A DNA stretch of 64,000 bases from Selaginella moellendorffii (GCF_000143415.4 NW_003314416.1:67332-131331); one strand, 5' to 3'. Shown: positions 45,731-59,000, counted from the first letter of the stretch. Numbers and translations are program-made. The notes: generated by a model not told the origin, from the letters alone.

Positions 45731-48700
45731 ATGGCGGAGAAGCTGCTCGACTTTGGGCAGCCATTTGATGTGCCGGTTCTCGACGCCACCGTCGCTGCCT
45801 TTTACGGGACGGGCTCCAAGGATGAGGTGAGTTTTAGCTCCCATTCGGCATTGCATTCGTCGGTTTTTCCCCTTTCTTGAGCTCCAATTGCATTCGCCAC
45901 CACTCTGGGATCCATGGATTGAGCGCGGATCTTTCTTTGTGTTCTTTCAGAGAGCAGCCGCGGAGAAAATCCTCACCCAGCTGCGGGACCATCCCGAGAC
46001 GTGGAGGAGGGTTGTGGACATCCTCCAGACCTCCCAGAACCTCAACTCCAAGTTCTTTGCCCTCCAGGTAATGGATGGATCATTCGTGGCTTCTCACCGC
46101 CTCTCATCGACACTTCAGGTGCTCGAGTGCGTGATCAAGTACCGCTGGAACATCTTGCCTGTAGAACAGCGAGACGGGATCAAAAACTACGTCTCGGACC
46201 TCATCGTCAAGGTTTGCCTTGGCTTTGCCATGTTCGTGATCAAAAACTCTCTTTGTTTGGGTTGAGTGCAGCTGTCCAGTGATCCGGTGTCGTTCCGAGA
46301 TCAACGCTTATACATCAACAAGCTAAATGTGGTGCTTGTTCAGGTCTGTGCCTGGCTTCTATTCTGCTCACAGGCTGATCACTGCCCTCTTGTGACCGTG
46401 GCAAACAGGTTTTAAAACACGAGTGGCCAGTTAGGTGGCCGAGATTCATTCCCGACCTCGTCGTGGCGGCTAGAAGTAGCGAAACTCTTTGTGAGAACTG
46501 CATGCTCATTTTGAAGGTTGGTTGTTCACTTTCCTTATGCTGCGTCTTTGACCCGTTCTGTAAAGCTGCTAAGCGAGGAGGTTTTCGATTTTTCTCAAGG
46601 CGAAATGACCCAAAGCAAAATCAAAGAGCTAAAGCAGTCATTGAACAGGTACAGAGCTTTGCACTTAGCGCTTCTCATCGTCCTCAATCTTTCTGTGCAG
46701 CGAGTTCCAACTCATTCACGAGCTTTGTCTCTACGTGTTATCGGCATCACAAAAGGCTGATCTTATACGCGCGACGTTGGCTACCCTGCACGCTTTTTTG
46801 TCATGGATACCTCTTGGCTACATATTCGAATCTCCCCTGGTATTATAACCTTGTGGCTGCTCGCTATGCAGTTATACTTATGTTTCTGTTTCAGCTCGAC
46901 GCACTGCTGAAGATCTTCCCCATTGCGACTTTTCGGAACCTTGCTCTGCAATGCCTGACAGAGGTACGTGCATCTTTCCATCAAAACTTTCTCTAACACG
47001 TGATATGCCTTCCACAGATCGGTACCTTGCAATTCAACCAAATCTACGACAACAACTTTGTGCGCCTGTACCAAATCTTCATAACGCAGCTTCAGGTATC
47101 GTATCACCATATACACACACTTAACCACCTGTTTTGCTCGGGTAGGCAATCCTTCCACCGGGAACAAATATTCCTGAAGCGTATGAGAAGGGTGCGAACG
47201 AGGATCAGGTACTTGCCCACTTACATCTACTTTGCGTCCGTATAATTTTCTCTGCACGTTTTGTAGGCGTTCATTCAGAATCTTGCGATGTTCTTCACAT
47301 CGTTCTTCAAGGTAACTTTTTATCTGTTTGATGAACTTGTTTTTCTACTTTAAACGTTTTGAAACAGTCGCACATCGAGATTCTGGAAGGTTCGAATCAA
47401 GCACCACTGTTGCTGGGACTGGATTATCTCATCAACATATCTTACGTCGAAGACAACGAGGTTTTCAAGGTGTGCTTGGACTATTGGAATTACTGGATTG
47501 GCCACCTGTTCAAGGTTACAATGGACACGCTCTCTCAACCTGTTGGTTTGCAAGTTGATGGCATAGGCTCCAACAGAAAAGAGCTGTATGCTGTGCCACT
47601 CTCCAAATTGAGACTGCTGATGGTCAGCCGTATGGCCAAGCCGGAGGAGGTCTTGATTGTAGAAGACGAGAACGGGAACATTGTCCGAGAGACCATGAAG
47701 GACAACGACGTACTTGTTCAATATAAGGTAGTTTCTTTACTTTTTCAATTGCGATTGTTAATTTTCGATTGTCAGATAATGCGGGAGACTCTAATATATC
47801 TCTCCCACCTTGATCATGAAGACACAGAACAGCAGGTACAATATCGATGTCAATCTTTTGACAGGTTGCTAACCTTACTCCGCTTTTCTCTGCGCAGATG
47901 CTGAAAAAGCTATCCAAACAGCTTAACGGGGACGAGTGGACATGGAATAACTTGAATACTCTCTGTTGGGCCATAGGGTCGATATCTGGTTCCATGCAAG
48001 AGGACCAGGTTCTTTTCTTTCTCCTTTTTTCTTTTGTCGACTTTATATTGAGAAAGTAACTCTTTTCCTGCAGGAGAATAGGTTTCTGGTTACTGTTATT
48101 AGGGACCTTTTAAACCTCTGTGAAATAACGAAAGGAAAGGACAACAAAGCCGTTATTGCAAGTAATATAATGTATGATGCCTCATCTACAGCCTACGAAA
48201 TTGCCCGGTCTAATGGTTGTATTTCAGGTATGTTGTGGGACAGTATCCCAGATTTCTGAGAGCCCATTGGAAGTTTTTAAAAACTGTTGTGAACAAACTG
48301 TTTGAGTTTATGCATGAGACCCATCCCGGCGTCCAGGTAAGGACGTCAATTTGCAGTGGTGATAGATTGCATTACTGTCATTTTCAGGACATGGCTTGCG
48401 ATACATTCTTGAAGATTGTCCAAAAATGCAGGAGGAAGTTTGTCATCCTGCAGGTAATGTATTTGTTTCGTCGCAAACATCTCTAGGATCTACGTGCGCT
48501 GCAGGTCGGAGAGACTGAGCCTTTCGTTTGCGAGCTCTTAAAGTTGCTTCCAAGTATTATTCTAGATCTTGAAAATCATCAGATCCATACTTTTTATGAA
48601 GCGGTATGTGATGGGGCTCATAACGTAGTTCACTGAGCGTTTCGTGGGCGCAGGTGGGATCTATGATTCAAGCCGAGTCAGATCCATACAGACGGGAAGA

Positions 48701-50548
48701 GTATCTACGGAGCTTAATGGAGCTGCCCAATCAGGTGGGCGGAGCTGTTTGCGTGTTTGCAGTTCCTGACTTTTGGCTTTACAGAAATGGGCGGAGATAA
48801 TCAACCAAGCGCGGCAGAGTGTGGATTTTTTGAAAACTCAGGACGTTGCGAGGGCCGTGCTTAACATTTTGCAGGTACTGTAACTGGAGTTGGTGCTTTA
48901 AATGTTTTGATTCGTGCTCTCCTGCAACAGACAAACACGAGTGCTGCAAACTCACTTGGACAGCCTTTTTTATCTCAAATAACTCTAATTTACCTTGATA
49001 TGCTCAACGTTTACAGGTAGAAGCTTTTCCATTTCTAACCAGTTTCTGATGTTTCTCTTGTTTTCAGAATGTATAGCGAACTTATTTCAAGCAGTATTGC
49101 TGGAGGCGGTCCATACGCATCTCGCACCTCTTACGTGAAGCTTTTGAGGTACGATGGAGATATCTTTGCCTTCTCCGGTCTTATGTTTCTAGCAGATCTG
49201 TGAAGCAGGAGACGTTGAAATTGATTGAGACGTTTATAGAGAAATGTGAAGACCTGGAAATGGTTGCAAAGCAGTTTGTTCCGGCAATGATGGATCCCAT
49301 ACTTGGTGACTATGCTAGGAACGTTGCCGATGCACGTGAATCGGAAGTGCTATCGTTGTTCGCTACGATCATTAACAAGTACGTTTTGCTTTTCGATTGC
49401 CTGCTTATTTTGTATGATCTTTGTCAACAGGCTTACCGGCTCTATGATCGAGGACGTCCCTCGGATATTTGAAGCAGTCTTTGCATGCACGCTAGAGGTA
49501 TCTTTGGTACCTTTTTCGTGCCATTCTAATTCCCTTGTGTTTTTCGTTCCAGATGATTACCAAGAATTTTGAAGATTATCCGGAACACCGACTGAAGTTT
49601 TTCTCTTTGCTTCGGGCTATAGCATCGCATTGTTTTCGGGCGCTTTTCTCTCTCTCGTCTCAGGTATCTCTTTTGCAGCTGTTGGTACGATTTTTTCTCA
49701 ATGCTGTCAATGTGTTCCCAGCAATTGAAGCTTGTGATGGATTCGATAATCTGGGCGTTTCGGCATACAGAACGAAATGTTGCCGAAACAGGACTGAACT
49801 TGTTGCTGGAAATGCTCTCCAACTTTCAGGTGCGTTTTACTTTACTCGGTTCTTTGCTGTAATGCCTCTTTTATACTTCAGGCGTCCGAATTTTGCAACC
49901 AGTTCCATCAAAGCTACTTCCTTACCATTGAACAGGAAATATTTGCTGTTCTGACCGACACGTTCCATAAACCCGGCTTCAAGCTTCATGTTCTCATTCT
50001 TCGGCATCTTTTCTGCCTGGTAAAAGTTTGTGTATGCAAGTTGGTTAAGCTTACTCTCGAGGGTGGGCACAGGTTGATTCCGGAGTGTTGACGCAACCTT
50101 TGTGGGACGTGAGCGTAGCTGGACCTACTGCTTACGCAAACAACATGCTTTTTGTTCGTGACTATACTATTAAACTCCTTCACTCCTCGTTTCCGAACAT
50201 GACGCTTTCAGAGGTACACATGTTTGCTGTTTCGGAGGTCCTTGTCGCCTCACATGCTTCTTGTTCAGGTGACGATGTTCGTGAACGGTCTTTTCGACAA
50301 CAGAAACGACCTGGTCGGGTTCAAGAACCATCTACGGGACTTTTTGATCCAGTCGAAGAAGTTTTCCGTCCAGGTACGTGACGACTTCGCTGTGTCATTT
50401 GATGTGACGAGGCCTTGCTGTGCAGGACAACAAGGACTTGTATGCGGACGAAGCAGCAGCACAGCGAGAAGCGGAGAGGCAAAGAATGCTTAGCGTCCCC
50501 GGGCTGATTGCTCCCAACGAGATCCACGACGACATGTTGGACACCTGA
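45731..50548 (+). CDS. XPO1: Exportin-1 (CRM1/XPO1)
   Basis: About 30 short exons separated by introns of roughly 45-65 bp, readable almost without gaps from [14 protein letters not shown] (45731) to a C-terminus ending in MLDT with TGA at 50546-50548. I give the envelope because not every junction was fixed. Seen in order: importin-beta N-terminal region ([25 protein letters not shown]), the CRIME/exportin-1-like region ([28 protein letters not shown]), the long exon 47369-47728 with DEYLINIS-like sequence ([14 protein letters not shown]), [20 protein letters not shown], and the C-terminal HEAT repeats through [13 protein letters not shown] and [14 protein letters not shown]. It exports leucine-rich NES cargo and ribosomal subunits with Ran-GTP. 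No broken frame was found. Confidence 0.95.
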
Positions 50549-51152
50549 CCATTGATCGCTGACACACACACAAGACATTTCTACGCTGCAGCGGCACCTA
50601 CTGGTGATGCTTCTGTGGGCAGTGTGAGAGAGAGTGCATTGGTGCAGGTTCAGGAAGGAGTCCTGGTAAAATGCCCTGCCTGCTTAGCTTCTCAGCAAGG
50701 CACACTGCCGGAATGGTGGCTGAAGTGGGACGAGGCGAGGAGAGGAGCTTGGATTTTCGTAAACTACGTTTCCTTTAGGAACGGGGGACGGAGGGAGGGG
50801 GACATGAACAGCAACAACAGGTGAAGCTGGGCGTGCCACACGCCACAGCGAATGATCCTTTGGCTCTAGTGTGCTTTAGTGGTGGTGCTACTATACTACT
50901 TTTTACAAGATATGGCGAGAGAGAGCAACATTTTTTGTCCCCGTGTAAGTAAAAAAAGGCAAGCAAAAAAGTCCAGGCAAAGTGGCTTTCCTTTGTTTAG
51001 CTTTGATCTCTGAAAGGCTGCCTGCGCAAAAAAAAGGCAAAGAAATCATCCTCTCTTTTTATTTGCTTGTTCTGTTCTCTTCTCGTGGATCTTCCTTGGG
51101 CGATAAGAGTAGCCTCGTCGAAGTGTGAAAACTTGTGAAAACTTGTGAAGAC
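50549..51152. other. Intergenic, exportin to glucanase
   Basis: It contains the exportin 3' region and the leader of the glucanase gene. A tandem ACTTGTGAA(A/G)AC is present at about 51131-51151, just ahead of the ATG. No coding sequence is supported. Confidence 0.4.
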
Positions 51153-52754
51153 ATGAGGCCGGCATTGTTGTTGCTCTTGGCGCTGGTGGCGAGCATGGGT
51201 GAGTTTGAAGTAATCATTTTGTAACTATAGCTACGCGTTCATGCAGGTGATACGTTTGTCGCAGAGGGGAGCCAAATCCAACAAGCTCGCAGTGTCATCC
51301 CCGGCATTGGCGTCAACTTTGGGCAACTTGGCAACAATCTCCCGGCGGCACAGCACGTAGCGCAGCTGCTCCAGTCGACGGTGATTGCCAAGGTGCGCAT
51401 CTTCAACACGGAGGCGGCATTCCTGCACGCCATGGCCAACACCGGCATCGACGTGGCCGTGGGTGTGTGCAACGCCGACGTGCCCGCCCTCGCCGCCAAC
51501 GCATCCGCGGCGGCTGCCTGGGTGTCGGCCAACATCGCCCCCTTCGCCGCCACCGGCACGCGCATCACGCTCGTCACTGTCGGCAACGAGGTGTTCAGCG
51601 CCGACGACCAGCAGCTGGCGGCGGCCATCGTCCCCGCCATCCGCAACATCCACACCGCGCTCGCCGCCGCCAAGCTCGCCGACACCGTCCACGTGTCCAC
51701 CCCGCATTCCTTCGCCATCCTCGACAACTCCTTCCCGCCCTCGTCCGCCGCCTTCCGCGCGGACCTCGCGCCGCTCCTCGACCCGCTGCTCCGCTTCCTG
51801 GCCGACACGCGCGCGCCGCTGCTGGTCAACGCCTACCCGTACTTTGCGTTTGCCGGCAACCCGCACGACATTCCCCTGCCGTACGCGCTCTTCCAGCCCA
51901 ACGCCGGCGCACCCGACCCCAAGACCGGTCTCATCTACACCAACATGTACACCGCCCAGGTGGACGCGGCGGTGGCCGCCATGGAGCGCATGGGCCACTT
52001 TGGAATCCCGGTAGCCGTGACCGAGACGGGCTGGCCGTCGCAGGGAGGCTCGGACGAGGTCGGGGCCAGCGTGGACAATGCCCGGGCCTTTACAAGTGGA
52101 CTCGTCGCACACCTGGCGTCCAGCTCGGGCACGCCCCTCCGCCCGCGTCAACAGCTCGACACTTACATCTTTGCTCTCTTCAACGAGGACCTCAAGCCCG
52201 GCCCCGCGTCGGAGAGGAACTATGGCTTGTTTGCCACCGATGGCACGCCCATCTACGACGCCGGGTTACTGCTAACTAGTGGCACCCATGTTGGCGGTGG
52301 CACTGCCACTGCCACTACTGTAAGTAGCAGCTCCAACACCACGCGGATGCGTGGGTACAAGGATGGGCAGCAGGATCACAAGCTGAGCAGTGGCAATTCC
52401 TGGTGTGTTGCAAAGACCGATGTCGACTCGCGGGCACTGCTCACCGCACTCAACTACGCATGCGGGCAGGGCGAGGCGGATTGCAAGGAGATATCGTCGC
52501 CAGCCGGCTCGTGTTTCCAGCCCAACAGCCTCGTGTCGCATGCATCCTACGCCTTCAACATGTTCTACCACAAGTACGGCCGCAAGCCTTGGAACTGCGA
52601 CTTTGGGAACACGGCCACGCTCACCGCAACGGACCCGAGTGAGTACTACTGCATTCTCGTCTTTTTGTTTGCACTCTCACTAGTTGCTACACTTCTTGAA
52701 TCCAATCCAGGCTACGGATCGTGCAGCTACCCTGCAGCAGCAGGAGATCCTTAA
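51153..52754 (+). CDS. Glucan endo-1,3-beta-glucosidase (GH17) with X8 module
   Basis: Three exons: 51153-51198, 51247-52638, 52711-52754; 493 residues. Signal peptide in exon 1 (MRPALLLLLALVASMG). GH17 domain about residues 30-340: GVNFGQLGNNLP, the acid/base VGNEVF, and the nucleophile region VTETGWPSQG. An X8/CBM43 module (about 380-490: WCVAK, NYACGQGEADC, SHASYAFNMFYHK, then YGSCSYP) follows a TATTVSSSS linker. It hydrolyses callose in the wall or at plasmodesmata (family knowledge). The usual GPI-anchor tail after X8 is absent, so it is predicted soluble. Exon 2 has very high G/C at third positions, producing long antisense frames that are not genes. Confidence 0.95.
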
Positions 52755-52903
52755 TCTCTTTCAAGTTTCCGTTTTCTCTTACACTGGATTACATGACCGT
52801 TGGTCTGGTCGGGTATCAAATATTTGAAGGATTTCCGTCTTTTCTGCTAGAATACCCTGTGTCATCCTCCCTTCTTCTTTTTAGTGGACTTTGTCGCACT
52901 GCT

Positions 52904-53485
52904 ATGGCGAGCAAGACCAGTTTGCTGCGTGCCATCCTCGTGGGCTACATAGCACTAGTGGTTGCAACAGCGCCAATCCTAGGTAAGAGTAGAAAAGGAG
53001 TTTTGTTTTTCTTTTCCTGTGTTGGGCATCCAGCAAGCTCAAGCCCAAAAGAGTGAAAAGAAGAATCTACAAAGATATCATGGTTCCAATGATCCAGGGG
53101 CGCTCGATCGCACGGAGAGCTCGAGACAAGACACGAAGACGGGGAGCCAGGTGTGGTGCGTGGCCAAGCCTCACGCCGACCAGGCGGTGCTGTCGAAGGG
53201 CCTCAACTTCGCGTGTGGCGAAGGGGGCGCCGACTGCGCTGCCATCCAGAACGGAGGAGCTTGCTACAACCCGCCCACACTCATCGCCCACGCCTCGTAC
53301 GCCTTCAACAGCTACTACCAGATCAAGGGCCGCAACTACTGGAACTGCTACTTCCAAAACGCGGCCCTGCTCGTCGTCACCGATCCAAGTACGTGCTACT
53401 TGTTCCTAGCGAACAACCATTCTTTTCTCACATACTCTACTTGATTCTTCCAGGCTATGGGTCTTGCACTTACCCAGCGCTCTAA
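52904..53485 (+). CDS. X8-domain (CBM43) secreted protein
   Basis: Three exons: 52904-52982, about 53035-53388, 53454-53485; 154 residues. A signal peptide occupies exon 1 (MASKTSLLRAILVGYIALVV...). A short charged spacer precedes one X8 module (VWCVAKP, NFACGEGGADC, AHASYAFNSYYQ, then YGSCTYPAL). It has no glucanase domain and no GPI signal. X8 modules bind 1,3-beta-glucan; such single-module proteins are often plasmodesmal callose-binding proteins. The last intron splits the module at the same codon (TDPS|YGSC) as in the glucanase gene 150 bp upstream. The second acceptor is ambiguous between nearby AAG sites; 53034 keeps frame. Confidence 0.88.
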
Positions 53486-53586
53486 CAGGAATCAGGATGA
53501 ATGAATGTAGCTCTCCTAGTTTTTATATGCCCCAATGAATGGAAAACAAATTTACGACCAGGTCCAAGGATCGAGTCATGTAGGGC

Positions 53587-54620
53587 ATGCTTCGAGCTCC
53601 ACTCTTTGCTGCGACCAAGCGCGCCATGTCCACTTCCACAGCAACCAACGCATTCCACTCGCGTTTCCAGCAATACGCTCTCCAACTGGACGCTACTGTA
53701 AGTGGAAGAAGTGGTTTCTTTTCTTCGGCCAATACCATTGTGCTAACCTTTGTGCTTCCACAGAACGAGAGACGGGAGAGGCTCGTCAAGGCTAGCCGGG
53801 ATGTTACCATCCATAGTAAGAAGGTCATCTTCGTGATCCACAGGTAGAGCCCCTTGGGCGCTTCTTTTCTTTCTTTTGCCAAAACGCACACCACCCAGGC
53901 TCAACGATTCCAACCGCGATAAGATAGTGGAGCAAGCCGAGAAGGATCTGGCAGCGGTGCGCGACGCTCATGTCTCCCGCGTAGCAAGAGAGGTTGAGGG
54001 CGTTGACTACTGGAAGCTCAAGAGAGCATTCTCTCCAGGGGTACGTACTCGCTGCTGTGTGTGCTCGTGTTACGATTGATTGATCACAAACTCCTTGTTC
54101 CATCCAGATGCAGGAGTTTGTGGAAGCTGCGACGGTGGTGGAGTTTTGCAAGACTGGGAAGCTCTTGACGCTGCAACAGCTCAACAGCAGCCTTTGTGGC
54201 GTCAAGGATGCATCCGGTGTGTCCTTCTCGGTCGATATTGACGACTACTTGCTCGGGGTAAGCTCGGGTCGACTGTAACTCATCGTTTACATGCGTGCTT
54301 ATAGATTGCGGACTTGTCTGGCGAGCTGATGCGCCTGGCCGTGAGCAGCGCAGCCAGCGGGCAGGGCCTGGAGGCGTCGGCGAGGATCCGTGGCTTTGTG
54401 CAGGCACTGTACGAAGGCTTCTGCCTCTTGTTTTACAACGTCGACGGCGGGAGAGACATGACCAAGAAGGTGGAGGTGATGCTCCAGAGCCTCGTCAAGA
54501 TCGAGACAAGTAAGCTTTGCAAGGGATAGGTTGGTGCTGTCGCTCACGTGTTGCTTTGTAGCTTGCTACTCCATGCACGTGAGAGGGTCAGAGTATCCGG
54601 CAAGCATCGTCGACAGCTGA
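53587..54620 (+). CDS. Translin-associated factor X (TRAX)
   Basis: Six exons: 53587-53697, 53764-53843, 53899-54040, 54108-54257, 54305-54509, 54562-54620; 248 residues. The translin fold is recognisable: ERLVKASRDVTIHSKKVIFVIHR, LKRAFSPGMQEFVEAATVVEF, the TRAX catalytic-site helix around VDIDDYLLGIADLSGELMR, and the closing CYSMHVRGSEYP. These patterns distinguish TRAX from translin. With translin it forms an RNA-degrading octamer (C3PO), acting on small-RNA passenger strands or tRNA fragments in other eukaryotes. Acidic residues expected of the nuclease site (E and D near the DYLLG segment) appear present. The N-terminus begins MLRAPLFAATKRAMS and could be targeting or a late start. Confidence 0.9.
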
Positions 54621-54731
54621 ACGTAACGTTACCTTGCTAGTTTTGCCCTAACTGTCAGCTTTTCAGGTTGGGAGGAAATGTAGCGAGTGTGAATATTTGC
54701 TTCGTTGTTGCTCCGTGCGTTCCTCCGCAGG

Positions 54732-55978
54732 ATGTTTGGGACTAGTTATCTGGGTTCCAAGCTGGCCCCCTACAAGTATCATGGCGTGCAGCAGCAGCAG
54801 CAGCAGCAGCAGCAGCGGGGGCCACTTCCACTTCTCTGCGCCCCGTCTTGCTGCTACCAGCAGCAGCTTGTCTTGCAACCTTCAACACCAACACAGCAGC
54901 AGCCAGTCTTTGTTCCAGGAGCAGCAGAGAAGCCAGGCTTTGTTGTTGATTTCCTCATGGGTGGGGTCTCGGCAGCTGTTTCCAAGACTGCAGCAGCCCC
55001 CATCGAGCGTGTCAAGCTTCTGATCCAGAACCAGGACGAGATGATCCGCATGGGACGGCTGTCTGAGCCTTACAAGGGCATTCTTGACTGCTTTGGTAGG
55101 ACCATGAGAGATGAAGGGGCTATGTCGCTGTGGAGAGGCAACCTGGCCAATGTTATCCGCTACTTCCCTACTCAGGTTACTTCCTGATATCTTGGTCTCC
55201 TATCAATTTGCTCATTGTCTGGGTGTACACGCAGGCGCTAAACTTCGCCTTCAAGGACCACTTCAAGAGGCTCTTCAACTTTAAGGCCGACCGGGACGGC
55301 TACTGGGTGTGGTTTGCTGGAAACCTGGCGTCGGGAGGCCTTGCCGGTGCCTCCTCGCTCTTCTTTGTCTACTCGCTGGATTATGCCCGGACCCGCCTGG
55401 CCAACGACGCCAAGGCTGCAAAGAAGGGTGGTGGCGGTGGCGGTGGCGGTGGCCGCCAGTTCAATGGCCTCCTGGACGTGTACAAGAAGACCCTGGCCAG
55501 CGATGGCATTGCCGGCCTTTACCGCGGCTTCAACATTTCGTGCGTGGGTATTGTTGTGTACCGGGGCCTCTATTTTGGAATGTACGACTCCCTCAAGCCG
55601 GTGTTGTTGGTTGGAGACCTCAAGGTGACTTTTTAGCTCGCTCCAGCAATCAATCGTGCTTTGTTCTTTGTGCAACAGGGCAACTTTGCTGCGAGTTTCT
55701 TCTTGGGCTGGAGCATCACCATTGCTGCTGGCCTTGCCTCGTACCCGATTGACACGGTGAGGCGGCGTATGATGATGAGGTCTGGCGAGGGTGCCAAGTA
55801 CAAGAGCTCAATGCACGCACTGAGGGAAATTATGGCCAAGGAAGGAGTCAAGTCCTTGTTTAAGGGTGCAGGCGCTAACATCTTGAGAGCCGTGGCTGGA
55901 GCTGGAGTGTTGTCTGGCTATGACCAATTGCAAATGATCTTCCTGGGAAAGAGTTATGGCTCTGGTGGGGGTGGCTGA
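54732..55978 (+). CDS. Mitochondrial ADP/ATP carrier (AAC/ANT)
   Basis: Three exons: 54732-55175, 55235-55624, 55679-55978; 377 residues. A plant-type N-terminal extension of about 75 residues includes nine consecutive CAG-encoded glutamines (54789-54815) and further Q clusters. Three mitochondrial carrier repeats follow, with [12 protein letters not shown], the [13 protein letters not shown] repeat, and [16 protein letters not shown] containing the diagnostic RRRMMM signature. It exchanges cytosolic ADP for matrix ATP across the inner membrane. A glycine-rich loop ([12 protein letters not shown]) sits between repeats 2 and 3, and the protein ends in SGGGG. Exons 2 and 3 have been copied, broken and shuffled at 61669-63620. 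Confidence 0.96.
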
Positions 55979-56083
55979 CAAGCTAACAAGCTGGATGCAG
56001 ATCTTGTTTTGTTCATGCTACTGCATTTAATGCTTTAAAGATCATAAAAGGTTTTCTAATCCATTGAAAGTATTACTGCTACG

Positions 56084-59000
56084 GTGCGGTCATTTCAAAT
56101 AGTCGGGAAACCGGCCGTGATTGATCGAGCTGTGCAAAGTCTGGAATCAGAGGGCTACGAGTTTGTGGGGGAGTTGAAAGATCTCACATACAACGAAGTG
56201 ATCCAGCTAAGGGTGCCTGTCTTTGCTGCTAAGAAGCTTGAGCCGCACCTCAAAGTGCCAGGTATGGCTTCTCTTGCTTCGCGTTTGTTTGTATGGCTAT
56301 GACTGTTGCGTTCTGTTCCTATGCCCCTCGTTTTCTCTTGCTTCTCTTGTTTATAATCAAGGACTTATTATAATTAATTATAGTTTAATATAACCCTAAA
56401 CCCTAAACCGTCCATACAAGAGGGTTTCAAGATAGGGTTTCAGCTAGCAAAATGGACGAGGAATTGGCTAAGGTGAAGGCTGAAATCGCGCTTCTTGAGT
56501 CGCAGATCCAAGCGGCTGGGGAATCTTTTCTCTCTGCCCTTCAGAGTGGCAATCAATCTCTGGCGGAATATTGGCGGAATGAAAAAGAGCAGCTGCGGAA
56601 GGAGGAAGAACAGCTGCGGGAGAAAAAACTCCTCCTCCTCAGAAGTAACGGTAAGTCATTCTTTGTGTATTTAGCTTTCCCCCTCGATTTGGGGCGTTTT
56701 GCTGTGTCGTTTCCATGTGGCTAGAGGTTTAGGGCTTAGGGTTATGTTTTGGCTATGGCGTCTGTGCTCTGGTTGTTTCAGCCTATGGCGTCAGGCTTTT
56801 GTTCGTGGCCGTTTGCTTGTTGGGCTCTCGTGCTGTTGGATCTTTTGGAATTGATTAAATGGACCTTATTGCAGTCGATTGGGCCAGTGTGGTCACACCA
56901 TGTTGGCTATGTTACTCACTCCTTTTCTTGTCTGAAACAGAAACAAAAACAACCATAACAATGTTAGAGGCGTGTGATATTTCCATCTCCACGAAATCAC
57001 AGTTTATTTCTCGGTTGGCTCCTCACGAGTCGGGTTATAAGGCGAAATTTCCCTCGGCCCGGACACTCATGTGCGCGCTTAGTAACCTGCCATGCCTTCT
57101 ATGGGAAGGCGTAGGAGATGGACTTGTGGAGCTCGACAATCGGTTTGCGCAGAGGTTGTCAGAGCGCCAGATCACTGTGCTCTTGGCTCCCAGCGGTTCA
57201 GGAAAAACGAGAATGTTGATCGAACTTGCCTGCAGTAGATTCACCTTGTTTTTCACGGGTAAGCGTCCGATGGTTGGATTTGGAGGAGGATCGAATGATG
57301 TAGACAGGGTTGCCAGATGGATGGAGACTCGGTTGCCCACAGGTGAACACGATCTTGATCCGAATCATGCAGTGGTGCGGTTTGGTGTTGGGATTTTGAT
57401 TCTTGTCCGGTTGAAATATTTGAAGTTGCTGAAAGCGCTGAAACCTGGGCTTCATCCTCGTGATTGGGCTTTTTTCCAGTTGGAATACCCGGCAGTTGAT
57501 GATGTCTTCCGTGCTGCGGTTGAAGCCTTGATCGATTGTGTTTCAGTGGATCAGCAACTGCCTTTGGATCAGCTGATGGAGGTTATAAGGAATCTTGCAG
57601 ATGACATTGGTTGGAAGGAGGGGGTGGTTGTCCTTGATGAGGCTCAAATGTTGCTTCATCGCATGAAAGGTCGATTCAAGTCTGAACTCACTCCTACGAA
57701 AGGGGAGCCGTTGTTGAACCCCATGTTACTGGCTCTGAAGTCGTACGGTTTCTTGAAGAGCTGCTTGTTTGTTGCGGGCACCGGCACGAGTATGCTTGAG
57801 GTTCGGAAAAGACTTCAGTCAGGGACAGTGAAGCTGACACTGCCTTCCGATGTAAGCGAAATTTATAGCTTACCTGGCTTTGACGACACCAACATTCCAG
57901 CCTTTCTCCAACGGTTTATAGATATCAGCAGGCTGGACATGCCCGCGATTACTTCCATGTACACTGGAAGAAGGCGACTTTTGAGCACGGCGATTGAGAA
58001 GTACGTTGTGCAGGACAAACCGCCAGAGGATTGGTTCCAAGTTTTCTCCTTGGAGTTGATCAACAAGACTGGGGTGGAGCTTGGACTTTCTCGGTCTTTA
58101 AGGGATGAAGCGGAGCGGGTGTGCGATGATCCAGAGACAGCACAAATGATTGAGGACATTCTGTTCACGTATTATCTTACAGGTATGTGTCACTGATTCT
58201 TCACAGATATATTCCTCATGCTGGTTTTTTCCAGGTTTTGGTCATGTTATTGTGCAGCGGAAGAGGAGTGTCATGACCTTAGTTGATTGTGGCTTTGCAA
58301 CGCTGCTTCAGAGTGACGCCAGTGCCGGACCTTTTGCACCGATTATTCCACACATAAGAGGGGTGAGGGGTGATGAAGCCGGACCTGGTTCTTCAGGTCG
58401 GGCTAACGTGCGATACGTGATCCTTCAAGAGCCGATGATTGCAGAAGCACTCTGGGAACATATGCCTGCTGGTACAGTAATGGAGCGAGTCATCAGCACA
58501 GCTGCAAACGCATCAGTCCCTGGCATTACCTTTGAGCGGTTTGCATGCATCGTGGGGGAGGCATTTGACAACAAGCTACCAGCTGAGGTTTTGGGTTTGC
58601 AGGAAACAGATGTGGTCTACAAGGAGGAGTATGAAGTTGTAAAGCCAAGAGGGCACTCGGGCGTGCTGGTTCAGGAGATTCGGACTGAAGAACAGTTGAA
58701 CCTGTGGCTTGAAGCTGTTGAGGCTGGTGCATCGTTTGCTACTTATGCATGGCTTCGACCATTCCAAGAAGCTGGACCAGATGGGATGTTTCTTCTCAGA
58801 AGCAAAGAGTCGCACAAGATGATGCCTGTGTTTCTACAGTTCAGGACCGGATCTGGGCTGGGTGTGACTCAAGCTTTTTCCTCACTCGACATCATGAAGA
58901 TTGACAAGATGCTGCATTCAGGAGGAGCCTCTCGAAAACTAAAACAGTGGTGCTGGACTGGCTACCTTAGGCTGGTTGTTTCACCGAACCCACATCCAAG

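Noticed and set aside
51231-52151. 306-codon minus-strand frame and a 209-codon alternative plus frame over the glucanase exon
   Set aside because: Both shadow the GH17 coding sequence and arise from its codon bias; neither has a recognisable domain.
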